NCBI RefSeq assembly: GCF_002285795.1
Contig: NZ_CP022961.1
Span: forward strand, 6,142,001-6,206,000
Source: Plantactinospora sp. KBS50
GTDB taxonomy: Bacteria > Actinomycetota > Actinomycetes > Mycobacteriales > Micromonosporaceae
Direction of reading: 5' to 3'
Length of the DNA: 64,000 nt
Shown here: one piece after another, positions 36,378 through 49,134 of the stretch
Numbering within the stretch: the stretch's first letter is position 1
Layout: every line of letters starts with the position of its first letter
Position numbers and translations under genes: made by a program
Notes under the pieces: generated by a model
Database searches by the model: none
Told to the model about the DNA's origin: nothing
Seen by the model: only the letters and a program-made list of their open reading frames with translations

Positions 36378-37301
36378 TCAGGCCGTCCGGACCACGATGG
36401 GCTCGGAGAACACCGAGATGCCCGCCGGGTTGGCCGCCCGCAGCCGGTAGTGGTAGGTGCTGTCCGGCGCCACCGTGTCGCTGACCGCCCGGCGCGGGCC
36501 GGGCACGGCGACCGTGACCAGTCCGGTGCGGAACTCCCGGTCCGCGGCGCGCTGGAGGGTCCAGCCGGTGACGACGCTGCCGGCGTCCTTGGACCAGCTC
36601 ACGGTGACCACGGTCGCGCCACCGGGCTCGGACACCGCCCAGCCGCGCAGCCCCACCGGCGCCGCCGGGGCGTGCGGCGTGGTGACCGTGGCCACGTTCG
36701 ACCAGGCCGACGCGGAGCCGAGGTAGTGGGTACGGACCCGGTGGTAGTAGGTCGTGTCGGCGGCGACCGTGTCGTCGACCCAACTGGTTCCGACCGGGAG
36801 TGCCACCGTCACCAGGCCGGCGGTGAAGGTCGGGTTGGTGGCCCGCTGGAGGTGGACGCCGGTGGCGTACGAGCGGTTGGTCCAGGACAGGTCGATGCGC
36901 AACGGGCCGTTCCCGGCGACCGATGCCAGCAGCCCGATGGGCGCCGGCAGCAGCGTCCGGGCCGACGCCGTAGAGGACCACGCCGAGCAGCCGGTCGGTC
37001 CCTCGGCCCGGATCCGGTAGTGCTGGGTGTGCCCGGCCAGCACCGGCGCGTCGGTGTACGTGGTGGTGCCGGAGAGCTGGGCCAGCTCGACCAGCCCGGC
37101 GGCGAACCCGGCGTCCGCGGCCCGTTGGAGCCGGACCGTCACGTCCGGGTCCTTGGCGTTGTCGGTCCAGACCAGCATGATCGCCGGTTGCTCGGTGGGC
37201 GAGCCCGGCAGTGGGGTGGCGGTGAGCCCGGTGGGGGCCGGTAACGGTTTGTCGATCGTGGCGGGGTGGCGCGCGTCGCGGCCGATCACCTGTTCGGACA
37301 T
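36378..37301 (-). CDS. Three-repeat fibronectin type III protein
   Basis: 307 residues, three FN3 modules of about 95 residues each (roughly 20-115, 116-205, 206-307). Each shows the pattern PxGLxA, a W in the second strand, LQRA(T/A)(D/N) and a Y-x-Y/H-R-(I/V/L)-R strand before the end. No signal peptide, membrane helix or catalytic domain is attached, which is unusual because bacterial FN3 modules are mostly linkers of secreted enzymes. It could bind a partner protein or be exported by a non-classical route. CAGGAGCGGG precedes the ATG at 37301. No operon partner. Confidence 0.85.
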   Translation of the reverse strand: MSEQVIGRDARHPATIDKPLPAPTGLTATPLPGSPTEQPAIMLVWTDNAKDPDVTVRLQRAADAGFAAGLVELAQLSGTTTYTDAPVLAGHTQHYRIRAEGPTGCSAWSSTASARTLLPAPIGLLASVAGNGPLRIDLSWTNRSYATGVHLQRATNPTFTAGLVTVALPVGTSWVDDTVAADTTYYHRVRTHYLGSASAWSNVATVTTPHAPAAPVGLRGWAVSEPGGATVVTVSWSKDAGSVVTGWTLQRAADREFRTGLVTVAVPGPRRAVSDTVAPDSTYHYRLRAANPAGISVFSEPIVVRTA

Positions 37302-37552
37302 GGCCCGCTCCTGTTCCGCGAGGCTCGACCGCTTCCGACCGCACTGTCCGCCTGGTCAACCCCTCAGCAGTGGTGACTATCCGTAATCATTGGACCTCCT
37401 TTGCGCAACCGGCGGCACCGGGGTGGTGCCGCGACACCGGGGTGGTCCGACACAAACGTCATTACCGACAAATAGGGCGACATCGACGCTGATTGTGCCG
37501 CGCAGGTGTCACTCTGCGCTCACAGAAGGGTCATTCTGCGTACGGAAACGGG

Positions 37553-38962
37553 TCAGGGATGGGTCATCCGCAGGACGTCCAGCGCCTCGTCGAGTTGTTC
37601 CTCGGTGAGCCGGCCCGACTCGACGTGCCCACGCCCGATCACGACCTCGCGGATCGTGCTCTCCCGGGCCAGCGCCTCCTTGGCGATCGAGGCGGCCTCG
37701 TCGTACCCCAGGTAGCGGTTGAGCGGCGTGACGATCGACGGCGAACCCTCGGCGTACCCGCGGCAGACCTCGGCGTCGGCGACCAGGTCGGCGACGCAGC
37801 GGTCGGCCAGCAGCCGGCCGGCCGCCGACAGCAACCGGATCGACTCCAGCAGGTTGCGGGCCAGCACCGGCAGCATGACGTTCAGCTCGAAATCGCCCTG
37901 GCTGCCCGCGAACCCCACCGCCGCGTCGTTGCCGATCACCTGCGCGCAGACCTGACGGACCGCCTCCGGTACGACGGGGTTCACCTTCCCCGGCATGATC
38001 GAGGAACCGGGTTGCAGGTCCGGAATCCGCAGCTCCCGCAGGCCGGCCCGCGGCCCCGAACCCATCCAGCGGATGTCGTTCACGATCTTGTATAGCCCCA
38101 CGGCCACCGTCTTGAGCTGCCCCGAGGTCTCCACCAGCGCATCCCGGGCACCCTGCGCCTCGAAGTGGTTGCGCGCCTCGGTCACCGGCAGGCCGGTCTG
38201 CTCGCGCAGCCGCTCGATCACCCGGGCCGCGAAGCCGAGCGGGGTGTTGATTCCGGTGCCCACGGCGGTGCCGCCCAGCGGCAGTTCGGCCAGCCGGGGC
38301 AGCACCCCCTGGATCCGCTCCACGCCGTAGCGGACCTGGGCGGCGTACCCGGAGAACTCCTGGCCGAGGGTGACCGGGGTGGCGTCCATCAGGTGTGTCC
38401 GGCCGGCCTTCACGACGGTGCCGAACTCCTCCGCCTTCCCCTCCAGCGCACCCGCCAGGTGCTCCAGGGCCGGCACGAGATCGTGCACGACGGCGTGCGT
38501 GGCCGCGAGGTGGATCGAGGACGGGAACACGTCGTTGCTGGACTGCGAGGCGTTCACGTCGTCGTTCGGGTGCACCTCCCGCCCCAGCTCACGGGCCGCC
38601 AGGGTGGCGATGACCTCGTTGGTGTTCATGTTCGACGAGGTGCCCGAGCCGGTCTGGAACACGTCCACCGGAAACTGGCCGTCGTAGCCGCCGTCGGCCA
38701 CGTGCGCCGCGGCGGTGGCGATCGCCGAGGCCACCTCGGGATCCAGCACCCCCAGTTCGGCGTTGATCTGCGCGGCCGCACCCTTGATCTGGGCCAGCGC
38801 GCGGATGTGTGCCGGTTCCAGCCCGCGCCCGGAGATCGGAAAGTTCTGCACCGCACGCTGGGTCTGGGCTCGCCACAGCGCCTCGGCCGGCACCTCGACC
38901 TCGCCCATCGTGTCGCGTTCGATCCGGAATCCGGCAGCCTCTGGAGTCGTCACAGGTTCCAT
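37553..38962 (-). CDS. fumC: Fumarate hydratase class II
   Basis: 469 residues. The oxygen-stable fumarase that interconverts fumarate and malate. Signatures: [17 protein letters not shown], the region [38 protein letters not shown], and the superfamily motif [16 protein letters not shown]. Active-site His and Ser residues are in the expected segments. The start ATG at 38962 gives [12 protein letters not shown]; the frame is open upstream but without family-like sequence. It lies 100 bp after the class I fumarase gene on the same strand, so the cell has both types. Confidence 0.95.
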   Translation of the reverse strand: MEPVTTPEAAGFRIERDTMGEVEVPAEALWRAQTQRAVQNFPISGRGLEPAHIRALAQIKGAAAQINAELGVLDPEVASAIATAAAHVADGGYDGQFPVDVFQTGSGTSSNMNTNEVIATLAARELGREVHPNDDVNASQSSNDVFPSSIHLAATHAVVHDLVPALEHLAGALEGKAEEFGTVVKAGRTHLMDATPVTLGQEFSGYAAQVRYGVERIQGVLPRLAELPLGGTAVGTGINTPLGFAARVIERLREQTGLPVTEARNHFEAQGARDALVETSGQLKTVAVGLYKIVNDIRWMGSGPRAGLRELRIPDLQPGSSIMPGKVNPVVPEAVRQVCAQVIGNDAAVGFAGSQGDFELNVMLPVLARNLLESIRLLSAAGRLLADRCVADLVADAEVCRGYAEGSPSIVTPLNRYLGYDEAASIAKEALARESTIREVVIGRGHVESGRLTEEQLDEALDVLRMTHP

Positions 38963-39062
38963 CCTGCCCCGGTCGCCGTCGGCCCGCAGATGATCGCCGG
39001 CCCGGACGGCAGCAGCGGGTGGACCTACCGCGTCCCCGGCCGCTCGGTCCAGCCGACGGGGA

Positions 39063-40733
<1,671 letters not shown>

Positions 40734-40813
40734 GAGGGGCAAGCCTAGGGCAGAGACGATCCATCGGCGAAAGCGACGGCCACCGGCCGGCTTCGGGCAG
40801 GTGGCGGGCCGGA

Positions 40814-42259
40814 TCAGCCGGCCGGGTCGGCGCTGCCCGGCGGGCAGATCTCATTCTTCGGGCCGCCGCACGTCGGGTCGGCCGGCACCGGTACGCCGCC
40901 ACCGGTGGGGCTGCCGGCCGGGCGGCCGTCGCCCGGCCCCGGTGCGCCCTGGATGGTCCCGAACGGCAGGTAGCCGATGTCCCGACCGTCGCCGATCACG
41001 ATTCCGGTGGGTCCGACCGCGAGCACCTTGGCCGTCGAGTGGACGTTCACCAGCTCGCGTCCGGTACGCGGGTCGAGCGCCACGATCCGGTCCGGATCCT
41101 CGTCGATCACCGCCACCGCGTACGGGGTCAGCCCGACGGCTCCCTTCGGGTTGAGCGGCCGGGTCCACCGGACCGACGCGTCGGCGAGTTCGTGGGAGTT
41201 GACCGACTTCTGGTCGGCGGAGCGGGCCACCGCGTACCGGTCGTCGACCGCCAGCAGCTTCTCCCCGGCCGCGCCGGTCCACAACTGCCGCCCGTCGTAC
41301 GCGTCGAGCACCGCCTCACGACCGTCGGCGCCCACCCCGACCAGGACGTTCTCGCCGCCCTGCGGGTTCTGCCGCTGGGCGCAGCCGGCGCCGTCGGCGG
41401 TTCGCAGGTTGAGCCCCGTGCGCCGCCACACCTCCTGCCCGGTCGCCGGGTCGGTGGCCGTCACGGTGAAGTAGCAGGTGCCGTCCGCCGACCTGGCCTG
41501 CACCCGGACCACCCGGCCGCCCACCACGACGATCCGGTCGTCCTGTGCGGGCTTGGTGTTCTGCACCACCCGGCCGACCGCGGTGTCCACCACCACGACG
41601 CGGCCGTCCACCGGCAGGCCGAGCAGCGCGGGCATCAGCCGGGGACCGGCCGCACCGTCGTCCACCTGCCGGGCGCCGATGGATCTCGGGTTGAGTCCCT
41701 TCGGGCTGTCCGCGGTGAGCCCGGTGCTGACCCCCGGCACGAACGTGCTCCACAGCGCCGTGCTGCCCCGCGGGTCCCAGGCGGTCAGCATGCAGTCGGT
41801 CGAGGTGCTGCACCGGGCGTCCAGCAGCGCGTTGCGGTACGCCCACACCGCCACCGCCGAGGTGTCCTTGCGGCGCACCGCCCCGCTGGTCGGGTCCAGC
41901 ACCTCGTACCCCTTGGTCAGCAGCTTGCCGACCGCGACGACCGCGTCCGGCCCGTCGCCGGCCACCGCGGCCCAGTCGGCCTTGCGCTGCCAGAGCTGCA
42001 CGCCGGTGACCAGGCTGCGGGCCTCGACCACGGTGCGCTCGCGGACAACGAGGGTGTCACCGGCGACGGTGACGCCGGTGGGCGTGCCGCCGACCTGTTC
42101 CTGCCAGGCCGGCGCCGGGTCGGACAGCGACCGGCCGGAGCTGGCCCAGTCCCAGATCTGCGGGAACGGGTTCCACACGCCGGTGATGGCCAAGACGACG
42201 ATCACGACCAGCGCGAAGGCCAACCAGCACTTCACGCAAGGGCCGTTCCCCTTCGCCAC
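40814..42259 (-). CDS. Membrane-anchored PQQ-type beta-propeller protein
   Basis: 481 residues. One N-terminal membrane helix (about 10-28, [19 protein letters not shown]) anchors an extracellular beta-propeller built of repeats with the pattern VVVxxGxVVRVQ, [25 protein letters not shown] and [12 protein letters not shown], the AxDxxTGxxxW signature of PQQ-like repeats. No catalytic motif or cofactor site is evident. The Gly/Pro-rich C-terminus ends with a [12 protein letters not shown] loop that could form a disulfide. Role unknown. GTG at 42259. A second protein of this type lies at 46.7-48.1 kb, so this is probably a local duplicate family. Confidence 0.85.
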   Translation of the reverse strand: MAKGNGPCVKCWLAFALVVIVVLAITGVWNPFPQIWDWASSGRSLSDPAPAWQEQVGGTPTGVTVAGDTLVVRERTVVEARSLVTGVQLWQRKADWAAVAGDGPDAVVAVGKLLTKGYEVLDPTSGAVRRKDTSAVAVWAYRNALLDARCSTSTDCMLTAWDPRGSTALWSTFVPGVSTGLTADSPKGLNPRSIGARQVDDGAAGPRLMPALLGLPVDGRVVVVDTAVGRVVQNTKPAQDDRIVVVGGRVVRVQARSADGTCYFTVTATDPATGQEVWRRTGLNLRTADGAGCAQRQNPQGGENVLVGVGADGREAVLDAYDGRQLWTGAAGEKLLAVDDRYAVARSADQKSVNSHELADASVRWTRPLNPKGAVGLTPYAVAVIDEDPDRIVALDPRTGRELVNVHSTAKVLAVGPTGIVIGDGRDIGYLPFGTIQGAPGPGDGRPAGSPTGGGVPVPADPTCGGPKNEICPPGSADPAG

Positions 42260-42322
42260 CGGATCACCGTAGCCAAGTTCACGTCCATCCGTGGCACCCC
42301 AGCAGGCGTGTCGCGGGCTGTT

Positions 42323-42831
42323 TCACCGTCCCGCGGCAGGTTGCCGGGGGCCGGCGACGGTGGCCCGGACCAGCGGAAGGACCCGGTACGGGATCTGCTG
42401 GGCCAACGCGATCAGGCTGGAGGCGCGGGTGATGCCCTCGTACGACACGATCTGGTCGATGACCCGCTGGAGGTCGGTGTTGGACCGGGCCACGATGCGG
42501 CAGAGCAGGTCGCTCGCCCCGGTGATGGTGTGCGCCTCCAGCACCTCGGGGATCCGGGCCAGGTGCGCGGTGACCGCCTCGTGGCCGTGCCGCTGGCTGA
42601 TCTCCAGGGTGACGAACGAGGTGACCGTGAAGCCGATGGCCGCCGGTGAGATGTCCGGACCGAAGCCGCGGATCACCCCCGGGCGACCAGCTTGTCCAGC
42701 CGGGCCTGGACGGTGCCGCGCGCCACCCCGAGCCGCCGCGAGCACTCCAGCACCCCGATCCGGGGCTCCGCCGCGAGCAGGTCGACGAGCCTGACATCGA
42801 GCGGATCAAGTTGGTCAACCTGTACAGCCAT
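42323..42831 (-). pseudogene. Lrp/AsnC-family regulator, frame broken at 42676-42680
   Basis: The first 52 codons from ATG 42831 give an AsnC helix-turn-helix: DQLDPLDVRLVDLLAAEPRI, then SRRLGVARGTVQARLDKLVA. The frame stops at 42673. The rest continues one frame over from IRGFGPDISPAAIGFTVTSF to the end at 42323, including the ligand-binding RAM domain with GASDLLCRIVARSNTDLQRV. One extra C in the run 42676-42680 gives an intact protein of about 169 residues. It is divergent from hppD and is the natural candidate for its regulator, sensing an amino acid such as tyrosine or phenylalanine. Confidence 0.87.
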
Positions 42832-42856
42832 ATCGCCAGTAGACCATACGTAATGC

Positions 42857-42900
42857 GCAAGCTGACCAGCTAATTTTGCAACAGTTGCCCAGCAGCTTGC
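42857..42900. promoter_or_regulatory. Inverted repeats in the asnC-hppD divergent promoter region
   Basis: GCAAGCTG (42857-42864) and its complement CAGCTTGC (42893-42900) lie 28 nt apart. Inside is the smaller dyad AGCTGACCAGCT (42860-42871). Spaced dyads in an AT-richer patch are what Lrp/AsnC proteins usually bind. Confidence 0.6.
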
Positions 42901-42910
42901 CGAGCCGTAA

Positions 42911-44179
<1,269 letters not shown>

Positions 44180-44197
44180 CGTTGCCGGTACGCCGGG

Positions 44198-44224
44198 CGC
44201 GGCGGCCCGGGACGGGCCGCCGCG
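44198..44224 (+). terminator. GC hairpin after hppD
   Basis: CGCGGCGGCCCG (44198-44209) and its exact complement (44213-44224) with a GGA loop. No T tract follows, so termination would be of the U-poor kind common in high-GC actinobacteria. Confidence 0.65.
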
Positions 44225-44284
44225 TCAACCGTTGCCCCCGCGGCGCGGATAAGGTGCCAGCGTGAGATTGTCGAGGTCCGCGCC

Positions 44285-45456
44285 GTGACGGTGCAACCGG
44301 GCTGGTACCGCGATCCGGCCGAGCCGAGTACGCAGCGATACTGGGACGGCGAGGGGTGGATCGGCGCGCCGCTGCCGGTGGACGCCACCCCGCCGCCGGG
44401 TCCCCACCGGACGAGCCCGAGCCGGACCATTCGGATGCCGCGGAAACACTTGGTGAAACCGCCGACCAGAACGGCCCGGCGGAGCACCGGGCCGCGACCG
44501 GTCAGGCTGCCCAGCCGGCCGGTGCCGCCGGGGACCCGGCCGGCGGCAGCCCGCCGGCCGGCTGGACGCAGGCGCCACCGCCCGGCTGGACGCCGGGACC
44601 GACGCAGGGACCACCGGCCGGCTGGCCACCGGGGTCACCGCCGCCGGGCTGGACGCAGGGACCGCCACCAGCGGGCTGGACCGGCAACCCGCCGGGCTGG
44701 ACGCCCGGATCGCCGCCACCGGGCTGGACCGGCCCGCCACCGGGCTGGACCGGCCCGCCACCGGGCTGGACGCCGGGGGCACCGCCGCCCGGCTGGGCCG
44801 GCCCGCCGCCGGGTTGGACCGGCAGCCCGGTGCCGCCCGGCTTCCCGCTGCCCACGCCGTACCCCCACGGCCTCGCGCTGGCCGCGCTCGGCCCACGACT
44901 GGTCGCCCGACTCATCGACATCACCGTCGTGCTGCTGCTCAACGTGCTGGTGAACGGCTGGTTCGTCTGGCGGTACGTGCAGGAGGTGGCCCCGGTCTAC
45001 CGGGAGATCTTCCGTCGGTCGATGGCCGGGGACTCGTCCACGGAGAACCTGCCGCAGGCCGGTGAGCAGGCCGCCGGACTACAGATCGTGATCCTGTTGA
45101 TCATCGTGGCGCTCTGGTTCGCGTACGAGGTGCCGGCCCTGGCCAGCAGCGGGCAGACCCTGGGCAAGCGGCTGATGGGCGTCAAGGTGGTCTCCCTCGG
45201 CACCGAACCGGGGCTCACCTTCGCCCGTTCGATGCGCCGGTGGAACGTGCTGGGCGGCATCCCGGTCTTCCTCTGGGTCTGCTGCGTCGGTTTCGTGATC
45301 CAGGTGATCGACAGCGTCTACCCGCTCTTCGACCGCCCGCTGCGGCAGGCGCTGCACGACAAGGCCGCGCAGACGGTCGTCGTGCGGGTCCCCCGCGTCG
45401 GCACCCCCGCCCCAACGGGCGGCGGCAACACCGATTCCCCAGGAGGTTCCGAATGA
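44285..45456 (+). pseudogene. RDD-family membrane protein with DUF2510 head, frame broken at 44398-44400
   Basis: GTG 44285 gives a DUF2510 module (QPGWYRDPAEPSTQRYWDGE), then the frame shifts after DATPPPG. Reading on in the other frame gives an acidic segment, a Pro/Gly/Trp repeat region with about ten PPPGWT-type units, and an RDD domain with three helices: LVARLIDITVVLLLNVLVN, QIVILLIIVALWFAYEVPA and GGIPVFLWVCCVGFVIQVID. The RDD signature LGKRLMGVKVVS is present. Adding one G to the run 44398-44400 restores about 391 residues. Function unknown. A possible 8-codon leader (GTG 44262, with TAAGGT 6 nt upstream) ends in a TGA that overlaps the GTG start. The stop overlaps hisC by 4 bp. Confidence 0.82.
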
Positions 45457-46556
45457 CCACCCCCGGCGAACCCGCGCCCGCCCGGCTCACCCGGGCCGAC
45501 CTGGACGCGCTGCCCAACTACGTGCCCGGCCGCAGCCCGGCCGACCTGGCCCGCGAGTTGGGCCTGCCGGAGGCCGTCAAGCTGGCCAGCAACGAGGTGC
45601 CCTACGGCCCGCTGCCCGGCGTGGTCGAGGCGGTGGTCAAGGCCGCCGCGGGCGCGCACCGCTACCCGGACATGGGGGTGGTGGCGCTCCGCGACACCCT
45701 TTCGGCCATGCTCGGCGTGGACGCCCAGCGGATCGCCACCGGCTGCGGCTCGGTGGCGCTGGCCGAACACCTGGTCCGGACCGCCTGCATGCCGGGCGAC
45801 GAGGTCGTCTACTCGTGGCGGTCCTTCGAGGCGTACCCGATCATCACGGCGACCAGCGGCGCGACCAGCGTGCGGGTGCCCAACACCGCCGGGCACGGGC
45901 ACGACCTGGCGGCCATGGCCGCGGCCGTGACCGACCGCACCCGGCTGGTACTGGTCTGCAACCCGAACAACCCGACCGGTACCAGCCTGCACCGGGCCGA
46001 ACTGGACGCGTTCCTGTCGGCCGTCCCGCAGAGCACGATCGTGGTGCTGGACGAGGCGTACAGGGAGTTCGTCACCGACCCGGACGTGCCGGACGGGCTG
46101 GTCGAGTACGGCGACCGGCCCAACGTGGTCGTGCTGCGGACCCTGTCGAAGGCCTGGGGCCTGGCCGGGCTGCGGGTCGGCTACCTGGTCGCGCAGCCGG
46201 AGGTGGCCGCCGCCGTGCGCAAGGTGGTCACGCCGTTCTCCACCAGCGCGGTCGCCCAGGCCGCGGCGCTGGCCGCGCTCGGCCAGGCCGACGAGGTACG
46301 CCGGCGCTGCGCGCTGGTGATCTCGGAACGGGACCGCGTCACCGCGGCGCTGCGCAAGCTGGTGCCGGACGTGCCGGACAGCCAGTCCAACTTCGTCTGG
46401 CTGCCGCTGCTGGACCGCGCCGTGGAGTTCGGCCGGGCGTGCGAGGCGCGCGGGGTGATCGTGCGGCCGTTCGACGGGGACGGCGTCCGGGTGACAATCG
46501 GTACGCCGGCGGAGAACGACCTGTTCCTGGCCGTCGCCGAGACCGCGCTGAGCTGA
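45453..46556 (+). CDS. hisC: Histidinol-phosphate / aromatic amino acid aminotransferase
   Basis: 367 residues, fold-type I PLP aminotransferase of the HisC/Pat group. Key parts: KLASNEVPYGPLPGV, VLVCNPNNPTGTS (PLP-contacting Asn), VVLDEAYREFV (Asp and Tyr), and the Schiff-base lysine in TLSKAWGLAGLRVGYL. HisC and Pat cannot be separated by eye. The position beside hppD and away from his genes favours Pat, which makes 4-hydroxyphenylpyruvate from tyrosine. AGGAGGTTCCG precedes the ATG; the start lies in the ATGA overlap with the RDD gene. Confidence 0.9.
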   Translation: MTTPGEPAPARLTRADLDALPNYVPGRSPADLARELGLPEAVKLASNEVPYGPLPGVVEAVVKAAAGAHRYPDMGVVALRDTLSAMLGVDAQRIATGCGSVALAEHLVRTACMPGDEVVYSWRSFEAYPIITATSGATSVRVPNTAGHGHDLAAMAAAVTDRTRLVLVCNPNNPTGTSLHRAELDAFLSAVPQSTIVVLDEAYREFVTDPDVPDGLVEYGDRPNVVVLRTLSKAWGLAGLRVGYLVAQPEVAAAVRKVVTPFSTSAVAQAAALAALGQADEVRRRCALVISERDRVTAALRKLVPDVPDSQSNFVWLPLLDRAVEFGRACEARGVIVRPFDGDGVRVTIGTPAENDLFLAVAETALS

Positions 46557-46579
46557 CCGGCGCTCGCCGCGGCCGGCCA

Positions 46580-46694
46580 GGGTCGTGGCCGCCGGCCGGG
46601 GTCGTGGTCGTGGCCGCCGGCCGGGGTTCGTGGCCGCCGGCCGGGGTCGTGGTCGTGGCCGCCGGCCGGGGTCGTGGTCGTGGCCGCCGGCCGG
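46580..46694. repeat. GC-rich tandem repeat between convergent genes
   Basis: About five copies of a 19-25 bp unit built from GGTCGTGG and CCGCCGGCCGG, ending at the stop of the second PQQ-type gene. Each unit holds a short palindrome (GGCCGCCGGCC region). It may slow or end transcription from both sides and is a likely spot for assembly collapse. Confidence 0.8.
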
Positions 46695-48068
46695 TCAGCT
46701 CACCGCGAGGATGACCGGCCGGGCGGCCAGGTAGTACCGCTGGTCCTCGGCGCCCGGGTCGACCGGCGGTGCCAGCCGCTCCACCGCCACGAAGCCGTCC
46801 GCGGCGTACGCCGCGCCGGGGTCCCAACCGATGCCGTCCTCGCCGTACCGCAGGTCGAAGCGGGACACCTCCCGCCCGGTACGGCTGTCCAGGGTGAGCA
46901 GTTCCCGGCGCGGGTTGAGCAGGTGCACCCGGCCCGGCTGGACCGCCAGCACCACGCTGCCCGGGTCGACGGCGTGCCGCCACCGCTGCCGGCCGCCACC
47001 GGCCGGCCGGGCCAGCGCGTCGGTCCCGTCGACCGTGACGGCCAGCCCGTCCACCACGTCGGTGCCGGGCGGGTCCAGCAGCGGGGCCGCGGCCGGCTCG
47101 GGGCGGTCCACCAGCCAACCGTGCCCGCCGCCGGCCTGGTCGGTCAGTCGGATCGCGGCACAGCCGGACCGACCGGCCGCACAGCCCAGACCGGCCAGAC
47201 CGACCCACGCCCCGCCGCCACCCGGGTCGCCGCCACCCGGGTCGCCGCCGCCCGGGCCCCAGCTCCGGAGCACGGCACCGGTGGCGGCGTCCCGGAACTG
47301 GACCACCCGCGGCGAGTCGCAGGTGTCGATCGCGACGAGTTGGCCGGACGCGGTGCTGAGCTGGTCGGCCAGGCACGCCGCCGGCACGTCGACATGCCAC
47401 AGCCGCCGTCCGGTGCCGGCGTCGAATCCGACCAGTTCGGTGCGGCCGGCCACGGTCAGCACCGTCGGCCCGTCCGCCGGCCGGGCCAGGCGCAGCCCCG
47501 GCGGGTCGTAGCCGGTCCGGGCACCGGTGCGCCGGCCGTCGTATCGGGCGTCGGTCGCCGGGCCGGCGGCCCGCCAGGCGATGCCGCCGGTCCGGGCGTC
47601 CAGCGCCACCAGCTCGCCGTCCGACCAGCGCGTCACCACCAGCGGGCGCCCGGTACCGGCCGGCGCGGCGGTGCCGTCGGGCGTCGCGGTGCCGGCCGGT
47701 GCGGCGGTGCCGGCCGACCCGCCCTGGTCGGTGGCCACGATGCCGGTCAGCTCGGCGGGCCAGCGCCGGAAGGCCCAGTAGGGGGTGTTGCGGTACCGGG
47801 CGTCGACCGGGCCGTCCGCGCTGACCTCCCAGCGCGCCCCGGAGACCCGGATCCGGCCGGCCACGATCAGCGGCGCGGTCGGCAGGGTCCCCCGCACCCC
47901 GGTCGAGCTGCGCGGCGCCTGCGGGTAGTCGGCCGGGCTGGCCGTGGTGAGCATCTCCGCGGGAGCGAACACCCGGTAGGCCACCACGCCGATGACGCCG
48001 GCCGCCAGCACGGCCGCCAGGGTGGCGCCGAGAATCCGGCCCCAGCTGCTCCGCCGCGGTATCGCCAT
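46695..48068 (-). CDS. Membrane-anchored PQQ-type beta-propeller protein, second copy
   Basis: 457 residues. N-terminal membrane helix (about 11-30, ILGATLAAVLAAGVIGVVAY), then PQQ-type repeats: GELVALDARTGGIAWRA, LVGFDAGTGRRLWHVD, LLNPRRELLTLDSRTGREVS. Cysteine pairs in GLGCAAGRSGCAAI may form an extracellular disulfide. Low-complexity inserts (GTAAPAGTATPDGT, PGGGDPGGG) break the repeats. It resembles the protein at 40.8-42.3 kb in layout. ATG 48068 has TAAGGT 7 nt upstream. Function unknown; no dehydrogenase partner is nearby. Confidence 0.82.
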   Translation of the reverse strand: MAIPRRSSWGRILGATLAAVLAAGVIGVVAYRVFAPAEMLTTASPADYPQAPRSSTGVRGTLPTAPLIVAGRIRVSGARWEVSADGPVDARYRNTPYWAFRRWPAELTGIVATDQGGSAGTAAPAGTATPDGTAAPAGTGRPLVVTRWSDGELVALDARTGGIAWRAAGPATDARYDGRRTGARTGYDPPGLRLARPADGPTVLTVAGRTELVGFDAGTGRRLWHVDVPAACLADQLSTASGQLVAIDTCDSPRVVQFRDAATGAVLRSWGPGGGDPGGGDPGGGGAWVGLAGLGCAAGRSGCAAIRLTDQAGGGHGWLVDRPEPAAAPLLDPPGTDVVDGLAVTVDGTDALARPAGGGRQRWRHAVDPGSVVLAVQPGRVHLLNPRRELLTLDSRTGREVSRFDLRYGEDGIGWDPGAAYAADGFVAVERLAPPVDPGAEDQRYYLAARPVILAVS

Positions 48069-48147
48069 GTACCGGACCTTATCGGCCGGGCCCCGAGCCG
48101 GACGACGCCGGCCTGGCTGATCCCCGCACACGCGGCCCACCGCGCCA

Positions 48148-48250
48148 GGATCGAACACGCCTTTCACGGCTATGCCTGGGAGTCATTTTTATGACTCTGA
48201 GGTATGAGAGTAAAAAATCTTGTCGCGGTCAGCGAGGTCACCGCGCGTGA
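48148..48250 (-). repeat. Dispersed palindromic element, copy B
   Basis: Similar to 25407-25522 but inverted. The central stem-loop is 48171-48186 against 48191-48206 with a TTTT loop. The flanks share GGTGACCTCGCTG and CGCGACAAGA on one side and GAAAG..GTGTTCGATCCTGG on the other. The stem is less perfect than in copy A. It lies in a 271-bp spacer between the second propeller gene and the SRPBCC gene. Confidence 0.75.
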
Positions 48251-48339
48251 TGGCCGGTCGGCCGGATCATCCCCGGCCCCGAACGGCAGTCGGACCCCGA
48301 ACGGCAGTCGGCCCCGGAGGCCGGTCCGCCGGGTCGGCC

Positions 48340-48872
48340 CTAGGCGGCGGTTGCCGGGTCGTCCCGCCGGCGCCCGCCGCGCCGCCGGTCATCGGTACGG
48401 CCCGCGTCGCGTCGCTGCACTGCCGCGGCCAGGTCGGTGAGGTCCCGACGCAGGGCGCCCTCGACGGTCCGGGCCGCCAGGCCGCCGAACATCAGCGCCA
48501 GCAACCGGCCGTATGCGGCGGTCGGCCCGCCCTCCTGGATCACGGTGACCGTGGTGCAGCCGCGGTGCCGGCCCACGGTGACCGGGGTGAACCGGTGGGT
48601 GATCCGGTAGTCGGCACCCACCCCGGCGAGGTGACCGTGCACAGGGTCGGCGGCTCGACCCGCTCCACCACGTACTCCTCGCCGACCTGGAGGCCGTCCG
48701 GGAGGGTGCGGATCTCGCGCCACCGGGTGCCGGCGCCGAACGGGCCGGCGGTGCGCACATCGACGCTCTCCACCGTGGACAGATGGGCCGCGCGGGCCGG
48801 CAGGTCGGTGAAGACCTGCCACAGCTCATCGACGCTGGCCTCGATCAGTCTGGTCACCGCCACGGTCGACAT
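48340..48872 (-). pseudogene. SRPBCC (polyketide cyclase/START-like) protein, frame broken at 48621-48624
   Basis: From ATG 48872 the reading frame gives STVAVTRLIEASVDELWQVF, then LSTVESVDVRTAGPFGAGTR and EPPTLCTVTSPG. The rest, from GADYRITHRFTPVTVG through GLAARTVEGALRRDLTDLAA, continues in another frame. One extra C in the run 48621-48624 joins them into about 177 residues. This is the helix-grip fold that binds hydrophobic ligands. The basic tail is low-complexity. GGGGAGGTGC precedes the ATG. The ligand and pathway are unknown. Confidence 0.85.
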
Positions 48873-49134
48873 AGCACCTCCCCGCACCACGGTACGGCGT
48901 ACTGAGCGATCCGTCACCGCATTACCACCAGACGGTAAGAGGCGCCCGGGAAGCCAGGACCGTCGATCGCCCGAGGGCCCATCGCCGATACGGTCGGAAA
49001 CCCGATCACCGTTCAGTGAGCATTGCGTCGCTCAGTGCGAATAGGCAGACTCGATTGCGTTCCGCCCGGGTCGCCCGCCTGCGGACCGGGGCCCGCGGTC
49101 GGACACGGGGGACGAGGACAGGAGGCGGCAGCTC

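Noticed and set aside
44262-44288. Eight-codon leader peptide before the RDD gene
   Set aside because: It has a good -10 spacing and a stop overlapping the next start, but the region is one with suspected missing bases. It may be the true in-frame start of the RDD protein, so it was not listed as a gene.
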